Part shown: piece after piece, positions 26,026 to 34,967 of the stretch
How positions within the stretch are numbered: the stretch's first letter is position 1
Layout of the letters: the number at the start of each line of letters is the position of its first letter
Assembly: GCA_965641885.1 (NCBI GenBank)
Contig: OZ282574.1
Span: 4,216,001 to 4,280,000 of the forward strand
DNA length: 64,000 nucleotides
From: Pseudophaeobacter sp965641885
GTDB taxonomy: Bacteria; Pseudomonadota; Alphaproteobacteria; Rhodobacterales; Rhodobacteraceae
Reading direction: 5' to 3'
The notes under the pieces: generated by a model
Databases searched by the model: none
What the model was told of the DNA's origin: nothing
What the model saw: the letters and a program-made list of their open reading frames with translations, nothing else
Program-made: the position numbers and the translations under genes

Positions 26026-27201
26026 TCATAGGCGTTCAATCGCCAGGGCAATCCCCTGACCGCCGCCGATGCACATGGTGATCAAAGCTTTTGAGCCACC
26101 TGTGCGCTCCAGCTCATAGAGAGCTTTCAGCGTGATGATGGCACCGGTCGCGCCAACCGGGTGGCCCAGCGCGATGGCGCCGCCATTGGGGTTGACCTTG
26201 GCGGGATCCAGACCCAGCTCCTTGTTGACCGCCAGCGCTTGCGAGGCAAAGGCCTCGTTGCTCTCGATCACGTCAAAATCGCTTGCCTTCAGACCGGTTT
26301 TGGCCAGCAGGTTCTGCACCGCGGGCACAGGGCCAATGCCCATGACTTCGGGGCGCACACCGGCATGGGCGTAGCCCAGGATGCGTGCTTTGGGTTTCAG
26401 ACCCGCCTTGGCCGCCGCGTCGCCGCGCGCCAGGACCAGAGCGGCAGCACCATCATTGATGCCCGAGGCATTGCCGGCTGTGACACGACCGTCTTTCTTG
26501 AATACAGCCCGTAAACCCGCCAGTGCCTCGATCGAGGTGCCTTTGGGATGCTCGTCGACCTCAAAGGCGACCATGTCACGCTTCACTTTTACCTCAACCG
26601 GGGTGATCTGGCTGGTGAAATACCCGGCTGCAATGGCCGCCGCGGCGCGGGTCTGGCTGGCGAGGGCAAATTCATCCATCTGCTCGCGGGTGATCTCGTG
26701 CTCATCCGCGACGTTTTCCGCCGTTACCCCCATGTGGCCGGTGCCAAAGGGGCAGTTCAACGCGCCCAGCATCATGTCGAGCGAGGCCGCATCCCCCATC
26801 TTCTGACCCCAGCGGGCCGAGGGCATGATAAAGGGGCTGCGCGACATGTTCTCGGCCCCACCGGTCAGCGCATAATCCGCATCGCCCAGCATCAGGGCCT
26901 GGATACCCGAAACCAGCGCCTGCGCGCCCGATCCACACAGCCGGTTCACATTCATCGCGGGCGTCCCATGGGGCACACCGGCCTGCATTGCCGCCACGCG
27001 CGACAGGTACATGTCGCGTGGCTCGGTGTTGATGACATGGCCAAAGACCACATGGCCAATCTGTTCCGGGTCCACGCCAGAGCGCTCCAGCGCCGCCTTG
27101 GAGGCCACAGTGGCCAGATCAATAGGGGCTGTATTGGCAAGCGCGCCACCAAAAGTACCAATGGCGGTGCGCGCACCATCCAGAATGACGATATCGGTCA
27201 T
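26026..27201 (-). CDS. Acetyl-CoA C-acetyltransferase (thiolase)
   Basis: A 391-residue thiolase. The first active cysteine is in VNRLCGSGAQAL near residue 90; GGAENMSRSPF follows; GHPVGATGA near 345 supplies the histidine and ITMCIGGGQGIA near 375 the second cysteine. It joins or cleaves acetyl-CoA units, serving polyhydroxybutyrate synthesis or acyl breakdown. The ATG at 27201 has GAGGAGAG upstream. No phaB or phaC adjoins it, so a catabolic role is as likely as polymer synthesis. Divergent from an XRE-cupin regulator. Confidence 0.93.
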   Translation of the reverse strand: MTDIVILDGARTAIGTFGGALANTAPIDLATVASKAALERSGVDPEQIGHVVFGHVINTEPRDMYLSRVAAMQAGVPHGTPAMNVNRLCGSGAQALVSGIQALMLGDADYALTGGAENMSRSPFIMPSARWGQKMGDAASLDMMLGALNCPFGTGHMGVTAENVADEHEITREQMDEFALASQTRAAAAIAAGYFTSQITPVEVKVKRDMVAFEVDEHPKGTSIEALAGLRAVFKKDGRVTAGNASGINDGAAALVLARGDAAAKAGLKPKARILGYAHAGVRPEVMGIGPVPAVQNLLAKTGLKASDFDVIESNEAFASQALAVNKELGLDPAKVNPNGGAIALGHPVGATGAIITLKALYELERTGGSKALITMCIGGGQGIALAIERL

Positions 27202-27323
27202 GATCTCTCTCCTCACGAGTCAGTTGCGCGTATTATGCAGATGCAGCATGGCGCTGTCTGCCCCCGGCTGCTGTGGACGTCCCGTCATTGACAATTTGCC
27301 TCAGGAGCCGCAGGACGTCTGTT

Positions 27324-27890
27324 ATGACGGAAGATACAGACGATATCCTGACACTGCTGCCCGCCCGCCTGAAAGAGGCGCGTCGTGCCCAGGGGCTTTC
27401 CCTTGAGGCCGTCTCCAATCTGTCGGGGGTTTCGCGCTCAATGGTCAGCCAGATCGAGCGCGGCGAGAGTTCGCCGACCATTGCCACCCTGTGGAACCTC
27501 ACCCGCGCGCTGCAGGTGGATTTTGCCGGCCTTCTCGAGGCCGGCGACAGCCAGGACCGCATCGAAGTCCTGCGCGCTGTGGATGTCCCCAAGATCGAAA
27601 ACATCGGTGAGGGCTGCCGCATCCGCATCCTGTCGCCTCCCGAAGAGGCCGGCGGGCATGAAGTCTATGACATCCGGTTTGACAAGTGCGGCGCCTTGAA
27701 CAGCCTGCCCCATACGCGCGGGGCTGTGGAACAGCTAACCGTGCTGGACGGCGAGATCACGGTAACCTCAGGCGCTGCAACTGACCATCTGAACACTGGT
27801 GACACTGCCCGTTATGCCGCTGATGTTGGCCACGCGATCAGCGCACCCAACGGGGCTGCACGGGTGTTTTTGATTGTGAAAAATGCCTGA
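27324..27890 (+). CDS. XRE-family regulator with cupin sensor domain
   Basis: A 188-residue two-domain regulator. Residues 10-70 hold the helix-turn-helix (RLKEARRAQGLSLEAVSNLSG, SRSMVSQIERGESSPT, TLWNLTRAL). The C-terminal half is a small cupin barrel, where HTRGAVEQLTVLDGEITVT and LNTGDTARYAADVGHAIS are the two motifs. PuuR-like proteins of this build sense small metabolites. It is 156 bases upstream of kbl-tdh on the same strand and divergent from the thiolase gene. It may control threonine use, but that is inferred from position. Confidence 0.85.
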   Translation: MTEDTDDILTLLPARLKEARRAQGLSLEAVSNLSGVSRSMVSQIERGESSPTIATLWNLTRALQVDFAGLLEAGDSQDRIEVLRAVDVPKIENIGEGCRIRILSPPEEAGGHEVYDIRFDKCGALNSLPHTRGAVEQLTVLDGEITVTSGAATDHLNTGDTARYAADVGHAISAPNGAARVFLIVKNA

Positions 27891-27943
27891 CGGTTTGCCC
27901 TACAGAAGGGGCTGATGCCCTGAAGTGTGCCTCTCCTCTACTG

Positions 27944-27971
27944 AAAATCCACCTTCACGGATTTTTGTCCG
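27944..27971 (+). promoter_or_regulatory. Inverted repeats between XRE-cupin gene and kbl
   Basis: AAAATCC (27944-27950) and GGATTTT (27959-27965) flank eight bases. A shorter CGGA/TCCG pair overlaps the right arm and ends at 27971. This could be a weak terminator for the regulator gene or an operator ahead of kbl. The sequence does not decide. Confidence 0.3.
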
Positions 27972-28046
27972 CAATAATGAATTCTCCTATTTGGGAATCT
28001 TATCCGTTATGGTAGACACTCCTCTACGGACAAGGAGTTTCCCGCA

Positions 28047-29249
28047 ATGAGCACCGCATTTCTGAACGACATCTCTGAAACGCTGACCCAGATTGAGGCT
28101 GATGGCCTCTATAAGCGGGAACGAATGATCACCTCGCCGCAAGGCGGCGAAATCGCGGTGACGGATTCTGCCGGCGCAACGCATCAGGTCATCAACCTTT
28201 GCGCCAATAACTACCTGGGCCTTGCCGACCACCCTGATCTGATCGCAGCGGCGCGGGGCGTCATGGATGAGAAGGGCTTTGGCATGGCCTCGGTCCGCTT
28301 TATCTGCGGCACGCAGGACATCCACCGCCAGTTGGAGCAGCGTCTGGCCAGCTTCCTGAACAAGGACGATGCCATCCTGTTTGCCGCCTGTTTTGACGCA
28401 AATGGTGGCTTGTTCGAGCCGCTTTTGGGGCCTGAGGATGCAATCATCTCAGACAGTCTCAACCATGCGTCCATTATTGATGGCGTGCGCCTGTGCAAGG
28501 CAAAGCGCTATCGCTACCTCAACAGCGATATGAAGGATCTCGAGGCCTGGCTGAAACAGGCCCGCGCGGACGGTGCGCGCCATATCATGATCGCCACCGA
28601 CGGGGTGTTCTCGATGGATGGCTATCTGGCAAAGCTGCCAGAAATCCGCGCCCTGGCCGACAAATATGACGCGGTGGTCATGGTCGATGACTGCCACGCC
28701 ACCGGATTTATGGGGCCAAATGGCGCGGGCACGCCGGATCATTTTGGCGTCGATGTGGATATTCTCACCGGGACATTGGGCAAAGCACTGGGAGGGGCCA
28801 TTGGCGGCTATATCGCCGGGCCGCAGCCAGTGATTGACCTGCTGCGGCAGCGGGCGCGGCCCTATTTGTTCTCCAATTCGTTGCCGCCCTCCATCGTGGC
28901 TGCCGGGCTTGAGGCTATCTCGCTGGTTGAAAAAGGCGCTAATCTGCGGGCGCAGCTATTTGAAAACACCCGGTTCTGGCGCCAGGGCCTAACCGAGTTA
29001 GGTTTTGATCTGCTGCCCGGCGAGCACCCCATCGTGCCCGTGATGCTGGGCGAGGCCCAACTGGCGCAGGATATGGCGGCACGGCTGTTTGACGAAGGCG
29101 TCTATGTCTCGGGCTTTTTCTTCCCGGTGGTGCCGCGTGGTCAGGCCCGCATCCGCACCCAGATGAATGCGGCACTGACACGCGAAGAGCTGGAACGCGC
29201 TCTGCAGGCCTTTGGCAAAGTGGGCCGCGATTTGGGGATCATCACATGA
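28047..29249 (+). CDS. kbl: Glycine C-acetyltransferase (2-amino-3-ketobutyrate CoA ligase)
   Basis: A 400-residue alpha-oxoamine synthase of the PLP fold I class. INLCANNYLGLADHP near residue 50, SVRFICGTQDIHRQLE near 85, VDDCHATGFMG near 210 and the PLP lysine in GTLGKALGGA near 243 are visible. It converts 2-amino-3-oxobutanoate and CoA to glycine and acetyl-CoA, taking the product of Tdh. AAGGAG lies nine bases before the ATG. The stop overlaps the tdh start by four bases, so the two enzymes are made together. Confidence 0.96.
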   Translation: MSTAFLNDISETLTQIEADGLYKRERMITSPQGGEIAVTDSAGATHQVINLCANNYLGLADHPDLIAAARGVMDEKGFGMASVRFICGTQDIHRQLEQRLASFLNKDDAILFAACFDANGGLFEPLLGPEDAIISDSLNHASIIDGVRLCKAKRYRYLNSDMKDLEAWLKQARADGARHIMIATDGVFSMDGYLAKLPEIRALADKYDAVVMVDDCHATGFMGPNGAGTPDHFGVDVDILTGTLGKALGGAIGGYIAGPQPVIDLLRQRARPYLFSNSLPPSIVAAGLEAISLVEKGANLRAQLFENTRFWRQGLTELGFDLLPGEHPIVPVMLGEAQLAQDMAARLFDEGVYVSGFFFPVVPRGQARIRTQMNAALTREELERALQAFGKVGRDLGIIT

Positions 29250-30289
29250 CCCGCACAAACACCATGAAGGCGTTAGAGAAATCGCGCCCCACAGAAGGAC
29301 TTTGGATGGTGCAGGCACCGGTGCCAGAGATCGGCCCAGACGATGTGCTGATCAAGGTGAACAAGACCGGCATCTGCGGCACCGATGTGCATATCTGGAA
29401 CTGGGATGCCTGGGCGCAAAAAACCGTACCGGTGCCTCTGATCACGGGGCATGAATTCGCCGGTGAGATTGTCGAGCTGGGGCGCAATGTCACCGACCTT
29501 GCGCTGGGGCAACGGTGCTCGGGAGAGGGTCATCTGATCGGGCATCATTCCCGCCAAAGCCGCGCCGGCAAGTTCCATCTGGACCCCGAAACCCGTGGTA
29601 TTGGCGTCAACGAACAGGGCGCATTTGCCCAGTATCTCCGCCTGCCTGCGTTTAATGTGGTGCCGTTGCCGGACGATATTTCCGACGACATCGGCGCCAT
29701 CCTCGACCCGCTTGGCAACGCCGTGCATACCGCGCTCAGCTTTGATCTGGTGGGCGAAGACGTGCTGATCACCGGTGCCGGTCCCATTGGCATCATGGCC
29801 GCGGCCGTGGCCCGCCACGCCGGGGCGCGCCATGTGGCCATCACCGATGTAAACCCCGGCCGGCTAGAGCTGGCCGCCAGGGTCGCCAACGTGCGGCCTG
29901 TCAATGTCGCACGCGAAGACCTAAACGATGTGATCCATGAGCTGGGCATGCGTCAGGGCTTTGATGTCGGGCTTGAGATGTCCGGCAACCAGCTTGCGCT
30001 GGACCAGATGGTAGAGGCTCTGGTGATGGGCGGGCGCATTGCGCTGCTGGGCATCCCACCGGGCAAATCCCCGGTAGACTGGAGCCGCATCGTGTTCAAG
30101 GCTCTGACCCTCAAGGGCGTCTACGGGCGCGAGATCTTTGAGACCTGGTACAAGATGATTGCCATGCTGCAAAACGGCCTGGATGTGAGCGCGGTCATCA
30201 CCCATCGTTTTGGCGTCGATGACTTTGAAGCAGGCTTTGCCGCGATGAGGTCAGGCAACAGCGGCAAGGTGGTACTGGACTGGACCTAA
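29246..30289 (+). CDS. tdh: L-threonine 3-dehydrogenase lacking structural-zinc cysteines
   Basis: A 347-residue zinc alcohol-dehydrogenase-type enzyme that oxidises L-threonine to 2-amino-3-oxobutanoate with NAD. The catalytic-zinc ligands are visible in GICGTD (Cys44) and TGHEFAG (His69, Glu70), and GAGPIGIMAAAVARH near 170 binds NAD. In the loop after SGEGH, the four cysteines that hold the structural zinc in E. coli Tdh are replaced by Gly99, Ser102, Ser105 and Asp113, with no length change. ATG 29246 overlaps the kbl stop and has GGGGA upstream; the E. coli-like start MKALEK is at 29264. Confidence 0.93.
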   Translation: MTRTNTMKALEKSRPTEGLWMVQAPVPEIGPDDVLIKVNKTGICGTDVHIWNWDAWAQKTVPVPLITGHEFAGEIVELGRNVTDLALGQRCSGEGHLIGHHSRQSRAGKFHLDPETRGIGVNEQGAFAQYLRLPAFNVVPLPDDISDDIGAILDPLGNAVHTALSFDLVGEDVLITGAGPIGIMAAAVARHAGARHVAITDVNPGRLELAARVANVRPVNVAREDLNDVIHELGMRQGFDVGLEMSGNQLALDQMVEALVMGGRIALLGIPPGKSPVDWSRIVFKALTLKGVYGREIFETWYKMIAMLQNGLDVSAVITHRFGVDDFEAGFAAMRSGNSGKVVLDWT

Positions 30290-30350
30290 GGCGGCACCTC
30301 GGCCCATCCCCTCCGCCCTGACCCTCAGAAGAAATGGACGGAGAAACGGA

Positions 30351-30412
30351 CCGGCGACGACACAAGGAGCCGAGGGCTCCTGCTACACAAACACTCATTA
30401 CCGAGTCGCCGG
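30351..30412. other. Nested stem-loops between convergent genes
   Basis: CCGGCGAC (30351-30358) pairs with GTCGCCGG (30405-30412) and encloses a tight hairpin AGGAGCC-GAG-GGCTCCT (30365-30381). It lies in the 208-base gap after tdh. It may be a compound terminator, a 3' end stabiliser or a small RNA. There is no T-run. Confidence 0.35.
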
Positions 30413-30497
30413 CCACAACTCTACCATAGAGGGTATTTCTTACCTCCGAACACTAAACACGTAAAATCAAAAGGTTTTCTGGAACTTTAACGTAGGC

Positions 30498-31229
30498 TCA
30501 TTCGCAGATCAGGGCTTTGCGCCCTTCAGGCGTCAGGACCCAGCATTGCTGCCCCTCAAAGACCGCCGCCGTCAGGGGGCGCCCAAATCCGGCTCCGGAA
30601 TCAAGATTGACCCGGTTGCCGCGATGTTCAGGCGCGGGGATTTGCGTATGGCCATGCACCACCAGCCAGGGATGCTCTGTCTGATCGTTCAAAAATTCCT
30701 GGCGGATCCAGATCTTGTCTTCCTGGCTCTGATCCTCCAGCGCCACGCCGGGGCGGATGCCTGCATGAACAAACAACAGCTCCCCCTCCTGATGGTAATC
30801 CGGCAGTGCCTCCAGAAAGCTGCGGTGATGATCTGGAACCGCTTTCAGCGCCTCCGCATGCAGCTCGTATATCCGGGTCGTCTCGGTCAGCTGCAGCCCG
30901 TAGGATTGCAGCGTCTCTACCCCACCGATGCGATCATGCAGCCAGTGGTATCCCACCAGCAGGCGGGCATCGTTGCGCGGATACTCCTCGATGAACATCG
31001 AAAACATCCGGTCGTGATTGCCCAGCAGACAGACCCAATTGCGCCCGGCGTCCATGCCCTGCGACAAGAGCTCAATCACGCCTTTTGAGTCCGGTCCGCG
31101 GTCGGTGTAGTCACCGAGAAAAACCACCCGCGCGTCCGAGCCGCCATCCGCCTCAATCCGCGCCAGCGCGTCCTCTAGCATCTCGCGTTGGCCGTGAATG
31201 TCACCGATGGCATAGATGGGCTGGGTCAT
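30498..31229 (-). CDS. Metallophosphoesterase, serine/threonine phosphatase-like
   Basis: A 243-residue calcineurin-type phosphoesterase. The metal-ligand motifs are YAIGDIHGQ at residue 6, VVFLGDYTDRGPDSKG near 35, LLGNHDRM near 70, FVHAGIRPG near 155 and VVHGHTQIP near 190. This is the PPP-family/ApaH-like pattern, so targets could be phosphoproteins, dinucleoside polyphosphates or other phosphoesters. It is convergent with tdh and divergent from the beta-helix membrane protein gene. The chemistry is clear and the substrate unknown. Confidence 0.88.
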   Translation of the reverse strand: MTQPIYAIGDIHGQREMLEDALARIEADGGSDARVVFLGDYTDRGPDSKGVIELLSQGMDAGRNWVCLLGNHDRMFSMFIEEYPRNDARLLVGYHWLHDRIGGVETLQSYGLQLTETTRIYELHAEALKAVPDHHRSFLEALPDYHQEGELLFVHAGIRPGVALEDQSQEDKIWIRQEFLNDQTEHPWLVVHGHTQIPAPEHRGNRVNLDSGAGFGRPLTAAVFEGQQCWVLTPEGRKALICE

Positions 31230-31238
31230 GGGGGCTCT

Positions 31239-31254
31239 CCTTGGGGTGAATGGC
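31239..31254. repeat. Second copy of 16-bp dispersed repeat
   Basis: CCTTGGGGTGAATGGC is identical to 25940-25955. Here it lies nine bases upstream of the metallophosphoesterase ATG, without the adjoining hairpin. Confidence 0.5.
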
Positions 31255-31376
31255 CAATTGATGGCGCAAGCCGCCCGGCATCACAAGGGGGGCCACAGCC
31301 CTTCAGGATCAAAGCCGCAATCTTGCATCAGCGCGATCTCCACCTTAGGTTTGCAACCCTTGGGTCAGGGGGCGTC

Positions 31377-33125
31377 ATGCGCAACATTCAAAGCTACGCG
31401 GATATTGAAACGGCGCGCGACAAAGGGGAGCTGACCCCGGCAGAAGAGGAATTGATCACCTGCTGCCGGGAGGGCCGGCTTTGCGAATTGAACCACGGCA
31501 CCCTCCCCACAGCCCCCAACCCGGCCCACAACATCGGCGCCGACCTGCTGCGCTATCTGATCACCGGCGGCTGCGACGACTGTCTGGTGCATGACAGCGG
31601 CGTTATGCTGGTAGGTGCCTATGTGGCAAATCCCCTGGATTTGAATTTCGCCACCGCCAAGGGCGCAACAACCCTAAACCATTGTCATTTTGAGCAAGAT
31701 ATCCAAGCGAGAAACACGCGCTTTGAACAGCTTTCCGTAGGGGGAAGCCATCTGCGCCAGGGCCTTTATGCCCAGGGAGTTAAAGTTGCAGGAGACATTT
31801 TTCTGAACCAAAATCTCACCGCAACCGGTACTGTCGATTTCGCCGGCGCTGACATCGGCGGGCAACTCAACTGCACCGCCAGCCCTTTCAATAGGACAGA
31901 GGTGGATGCCCTCAATGCACAGGGTGCAAAAATCGCGGAGGGTGTTTTTCTAAGCGACGGGTTTACTGCCAAAGGGCCGGTGGATTTTACAAACGCTGAC
32001 ATCGGCGGGCCGCTCATCTGTGAACAGGGCAGCTTCGTGGTGAAAGAGGGCATAGCGCTACGTCTACAAGACAGTCGCGCCAAAGCCCTTTTTTGGCGGA
32101 AGGTTTCAGAGATCAGCGGCGAACTGGATCTCAACGGCGCGCATCTCTCTGAGATCACCGACGATCCGGCCAGTTGGAACCAAGTGGACAAGCTGAATCT
32201 CACCGGCCTCACCTATGATCACCTCACCAATCCCGGCGACACAGGGACACGGCTGCAGTGGTTGGGCAAAGGCGACCGGATGAACGGTGAATTCTCACCA
32301 CAGCCCTATACGCAACTGGCCAAAGTGCTGCGCGGCATGGGGCATGACCGTGACGCGCGAGCTGTGTTGATCGAAGGGGAAATTCGACACCGGCGCAGCG
32401 AATGGGTCGAGGTTGAAACCCTGCGTGCAAACCGCAGCGCACTGCGGCACGATGTGAAGAGAAATGATACCGAAAATTTGGAAAGGCATCGCGAGACGAC
32501 ATTCGAGTCACACTTTCAAAAACATTTTGACCAAAGTCTGCGCATTTGTATTGATGCAGCCAAAGACCATCCCAACCGGCCCTCTGACGCGCAACTGGCA
32601 TTGGCACGGAAAGGGCTGCGATATGATTTGCAGTGGTTCAATGCCAAGGACAAGCTGCGTATTGTCTGGCTAAAGGCAAAAAGCCATGGGCTGCGCTATC
32701 TGGTTGGCTATGGCTACAAACCCTTCAACAGCCTGTGGACATTGGTCATTCTGGTGGCGCTCGCTGCAGGTATGTCCCAGATGGCCTGGCGTGCCGGGGA
32801 TTTTGCGCCAAATTCAGATGTGATCCTTTCTACCACAGAATGGCAGACATTGGCCGAGGACAAGGTTATCACCAACCCAGCGCGGGCCTGGTCTGACAAA
32901 CATGGCAAGGGGCGCGATTATGAGAGCTTCAATGCTCTTGCCTATGGGTTTGATCTGGTCGTTCCCATCGTCAATATCGGGCAGGAGGTCGCATGGGCGC
33001 CCTCAACCACGCGTGGGGCATGGGGCTGGAACCTGTGGTGGATGCGCTGGGGCTTCACTGTGATTGGGTGGATCGTCACCGCGCTGGGTGCCGCTGCCAT
33101 CGCCGGGGTTATTCGGCGGGACTGA
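31377..33125 (+). CDS. Beta-helix repeat protein with C-terminal membrane segments
   Basis: A 582-residue protein of unknown function. Residues about 90-330 hold repeats that alternate short hydrophobic strands and glycine turns; two copies of about 43 residues are easy to see (AQGVKVAGDIFLNQN... / AQGAKIAEGVFLSDG..., both reaching ADIGG). This resembles pentapeptide-like right-handed beta-helices in proteins loosely annotated as 'membrane-associated oxidoreductase'. A charged helical middle (about 345-450) follows, then membrane helices near 457-475 and 552-577. No redox motif is seen. ATG 31377 is chosen because the open frame upstream overlaps the divergent gene and shows no protein-like sequence. 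Confidence 0.7.
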   Translation: MRNIQSYADIETARDKGELTPAEEELITCCREGRLCELNHGTLPTAPNPAHNIGADLLRYLITGGCDDCLVHDSGVMLVGAYVANPLDLNFATAKGATTLNHCHFEQDIQARNTRFEQLSVGGSHLRQGLYAQGVKVAGDIFLNQNLTATGTVDFAGADIGGQLNCTASPFNRTEVDALNAQGAKIAEGVFLSDGFTAKGPVDFTNADIGGPLICEQGSFVVKEGIALRLQDSRAKALFWRKVSEISGELDLNGAHLSEITDDPASWNQVDKLNLTGLTYDHLTNPGDTGTRLQWLGKGDRMNGEFSPQPYTQLAKVLRGMGHDRDARAVLIEGEIRHRRSEWVEVETLRANRSALRHDVKRNDTENLERHRETTFESHFQKHFDQSLRICIDAAKDHPNRPSDAQLALARKGLRYDLQWFNAKDKLRIVWLKAKSHGLRYLVGYGYKPFNSLWTLVILVALAAGMSQMAWRAGDFAPNSDVILSTTEWQTLAEDKVITNPARAWSDKHGKGRDYESFNALAYGFDLVVPIVNIGQEVAWAPSTTRGAWGWNLWWMRWGFTVIGWIVTALGAAAIAGVIRRD

Positions 33126-33271
33126 ATAGTGAAGAGCGCGCGCCCCACGGCGGGCGCGTTCCGCACCCACCCGGGCAGACGCTCAGTGCGCATACTGCCA
33201 GTTCCGGGTGAGTGAGCTTGTTCTTTGGTGGGCACCGCCCGAGCCATCGTCCGGCCGGTGCCCTAAACGCC

Positions 33272-34867
33272 TTAGACCACGTCAAACTGCAGCGGTTTAA
33301 TCTGATTGAACAGATCGGTCTCGGCCAGTTTGGCGCGGGCGTCGGCTGGAACGGCGGCATCTACATAGAGCAGCGCAATCGCCTCACCGCCAGCTGCGGC
33401 GCGGCCCAGAGTAAAGTTGGCGATGTTGACGCCGTGCTCGCCCATGGTCTGACCCAGCGTGCCGATGATGCCGGGCACATCGTTGTTGGTGGTATAGAGC
33501 ATATGCGCGCCGACTTCGGCGTCGATGTTGATGCCTTTGATCTGGATAAACCGGGGTTTGCCATCGGAGAACACCGTGCCCGCAACCGAGCGCTCGCGCT
33601 TTTCCGTCACGGCCGTGACCTTGATGTAGCCATCAAAGGCACCGGTTTTGTCCTGGTTGGTGGTGGAGATCTGAATGCCACGTTCCTTGGCCACCACAGG
33701 CGCCGAAACCATGTTCACATCCGGGTTCACCTTTTTCATGATGCCGGCAACCACAGCGCAGTTCAGGGCATCCAGGTTCATCTCGGCAGCCACACCATCA
33801 TAGAGGATGTTGATCGCCTTGATCGGCTCATCGGTCATCTGACCGACAAAGGCACCAAGGTGCTCGGCCAGTTTGATCCAGGGGCCCATGACCTTGGCTT
33901 CTTCGGCAGTCACAGACGGCATGTTCAGGGCGTTTTCAACGGCACCAGTCAGCAGGTAGTTCGACATCTGCTCGGCCACCTGCAGGGCGACGTTTTCCTG
34001 TGCCTCGGTGGTGGCGGCGCCCAGATGCGGGGTGCAGACCACGTTGGGCAGGTTGAAGAGGGGGTTTTCCTTGGCGGGCTCTTCCGAGAACACGTCAAAA
34101 GCGGCACCGGCGACATGACCCGATTGCAGCGCCTCAGCCAGGGCGACCTCATCCACCAGACCACCACGGGCACAGTTGATGATGCGCACGCCCTTTTTGG
34201 TCTTGGCGAGGTTTTCGCGGGACAGGATATTGCGGGTCTGGTCGGTCAGCGGCACATGCAAAGTGATGAAATCAGCGCGGGCCAGCAGGTCTTCCAGTTC
34301 AACCTTTTCCACGCCCATTTTGGCGGCGCGTTCTTCGCTGAGGAAGGGGTCATAGGCGACCACTTTCATCTTCAGGCCACGGGCACGGTCACAAACGATG
34401 CCACCGATATTGCCGGCACCAATGACGCCCAGCGTCTTATTGGTCAGCTCGGTGCCCATGAATTTGGACTTTTCCCATTTGCCCGCATGGGTCGAACCAG
34501 AGGCCTCGGGGATCTGACGCGCCACGGCAAACATCATCGCAATGGCGTGTTCGGCGGTTGTGATCATATTGCCAAAGGGCGTGTTCATCACGATCACACC
34601 TTTTTTCGACGCCGCCTCTTTGTCGATATTGTCGGTGCCGATGCCGGCGCGGGCAATGACCTTGAGGTTGGTGGCATTGGCGAGGATCTTTTCCGTCACC
34701 TTGGTGGCCGAGCGAATGGCAAGACCGTCATACTGGCCAATCACTTCGGCGAGTTTGTCTTTGTCTTTGCCCAGTTCAGGCTGGAAATCCACGTCAATGC
34801 CGCGATCGCGAAAGATCTGTACGGCGGCTTCGGAGAGTTTGTCGGAGATGAGTACCTTGGGAGCCAT
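33272..34867 (-). CDS. serA: D-3-phosphoglycerate dehydrogenase
   Basis: A 531-residue long-form SerA. NAD binding is at TLGVIGAGNIGGIVCDRARG near residue 145; the catalytic Arg is in NCARGGLVDE near 230 and the Glu/His pair follows to TPHLGAATTEA near 285. An intervening ASB domain and a C-terminal ACT domain (NNDVPGIIGTLGQTMGEHG) complete the protein; ACT domains often sense serine. It makes 3-phosphohydroxypyruvate, the first step of serine synthesis. It lies 100 bases downstream of serC on the same strand. Confidence 0.97.
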   Translation of the reverse strand: MAPKVLISDKLSEAAVQIFRDRGIDVDFQPELGKDKDKLAEVIGQYDGLAIRSATKVTEKILANATNLKVIARAGIGTDNIDKEAASKKGVIVMNTPFGNMITTAEHAIAMMFAVARQIPEASGSTHAGKWEKSKFMGTELTNKTLGVIGAGNIGGIVCDRARGLKMKVVAYDPFLSEERAAKMGVEKVELEDLLARADFITLHVPLTDQTRNILSRENLAKTKKGVRIINCARGGLVDEVALAEALQSGHVAGAAFDVFSEEPAKENPLFNLPNVVCTPHLGAATTEAQENVALQVAEQMSNYLLTGAVENALNMPSVTAEEAKVMGPWIKLAEHLGAFVGQMTDEPIKAINILYDGVAAEMNLDALNCAVVAGIMKKVNPDVNMVSAPVVAKERGIQISTTNQDKTGAFDGYIKVTAVTEKRERSVAGTVFSDGKPRFIQIKGINIDAEVGAHMLYTTNNDVPGIIGTLGQTMGEHGVNIANFTLGRAAAGGEAIALLYVDAAVPADARAKLAETDLFNQIKPLQFDVV

Positions 34868-34926
34868 GGGTGTGGTCCTTTTTTATACGGGGGCCAACGA
34901 GGTGGCCGGAATACAGGGAGAGCGCT

Positions 34927-34946
34927 GCCCGGCGTTGCCGCCGGGC
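34927..34946. other. Hairpin between serC and serA
   Basis: GCCCGGCG (34927-34934) pairs with CGCCGGGC (34939-34946) around a four-base loop. It lies between two genes of the same pathway on the minus strand and may tune their relative mRNA levels. Confidence 0.5.
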
Positions 34947-34967
34947 AAGAATGGATCAGCTTTGGGA

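Noticed and set aside
31188..31376. An N-terminal extension of the beta-helix protein
   Set aside because: It overlaps the divergent phosphatase start and a dispersed repeat; its codons read as low-quality protein. ATG 31377 is more likely.
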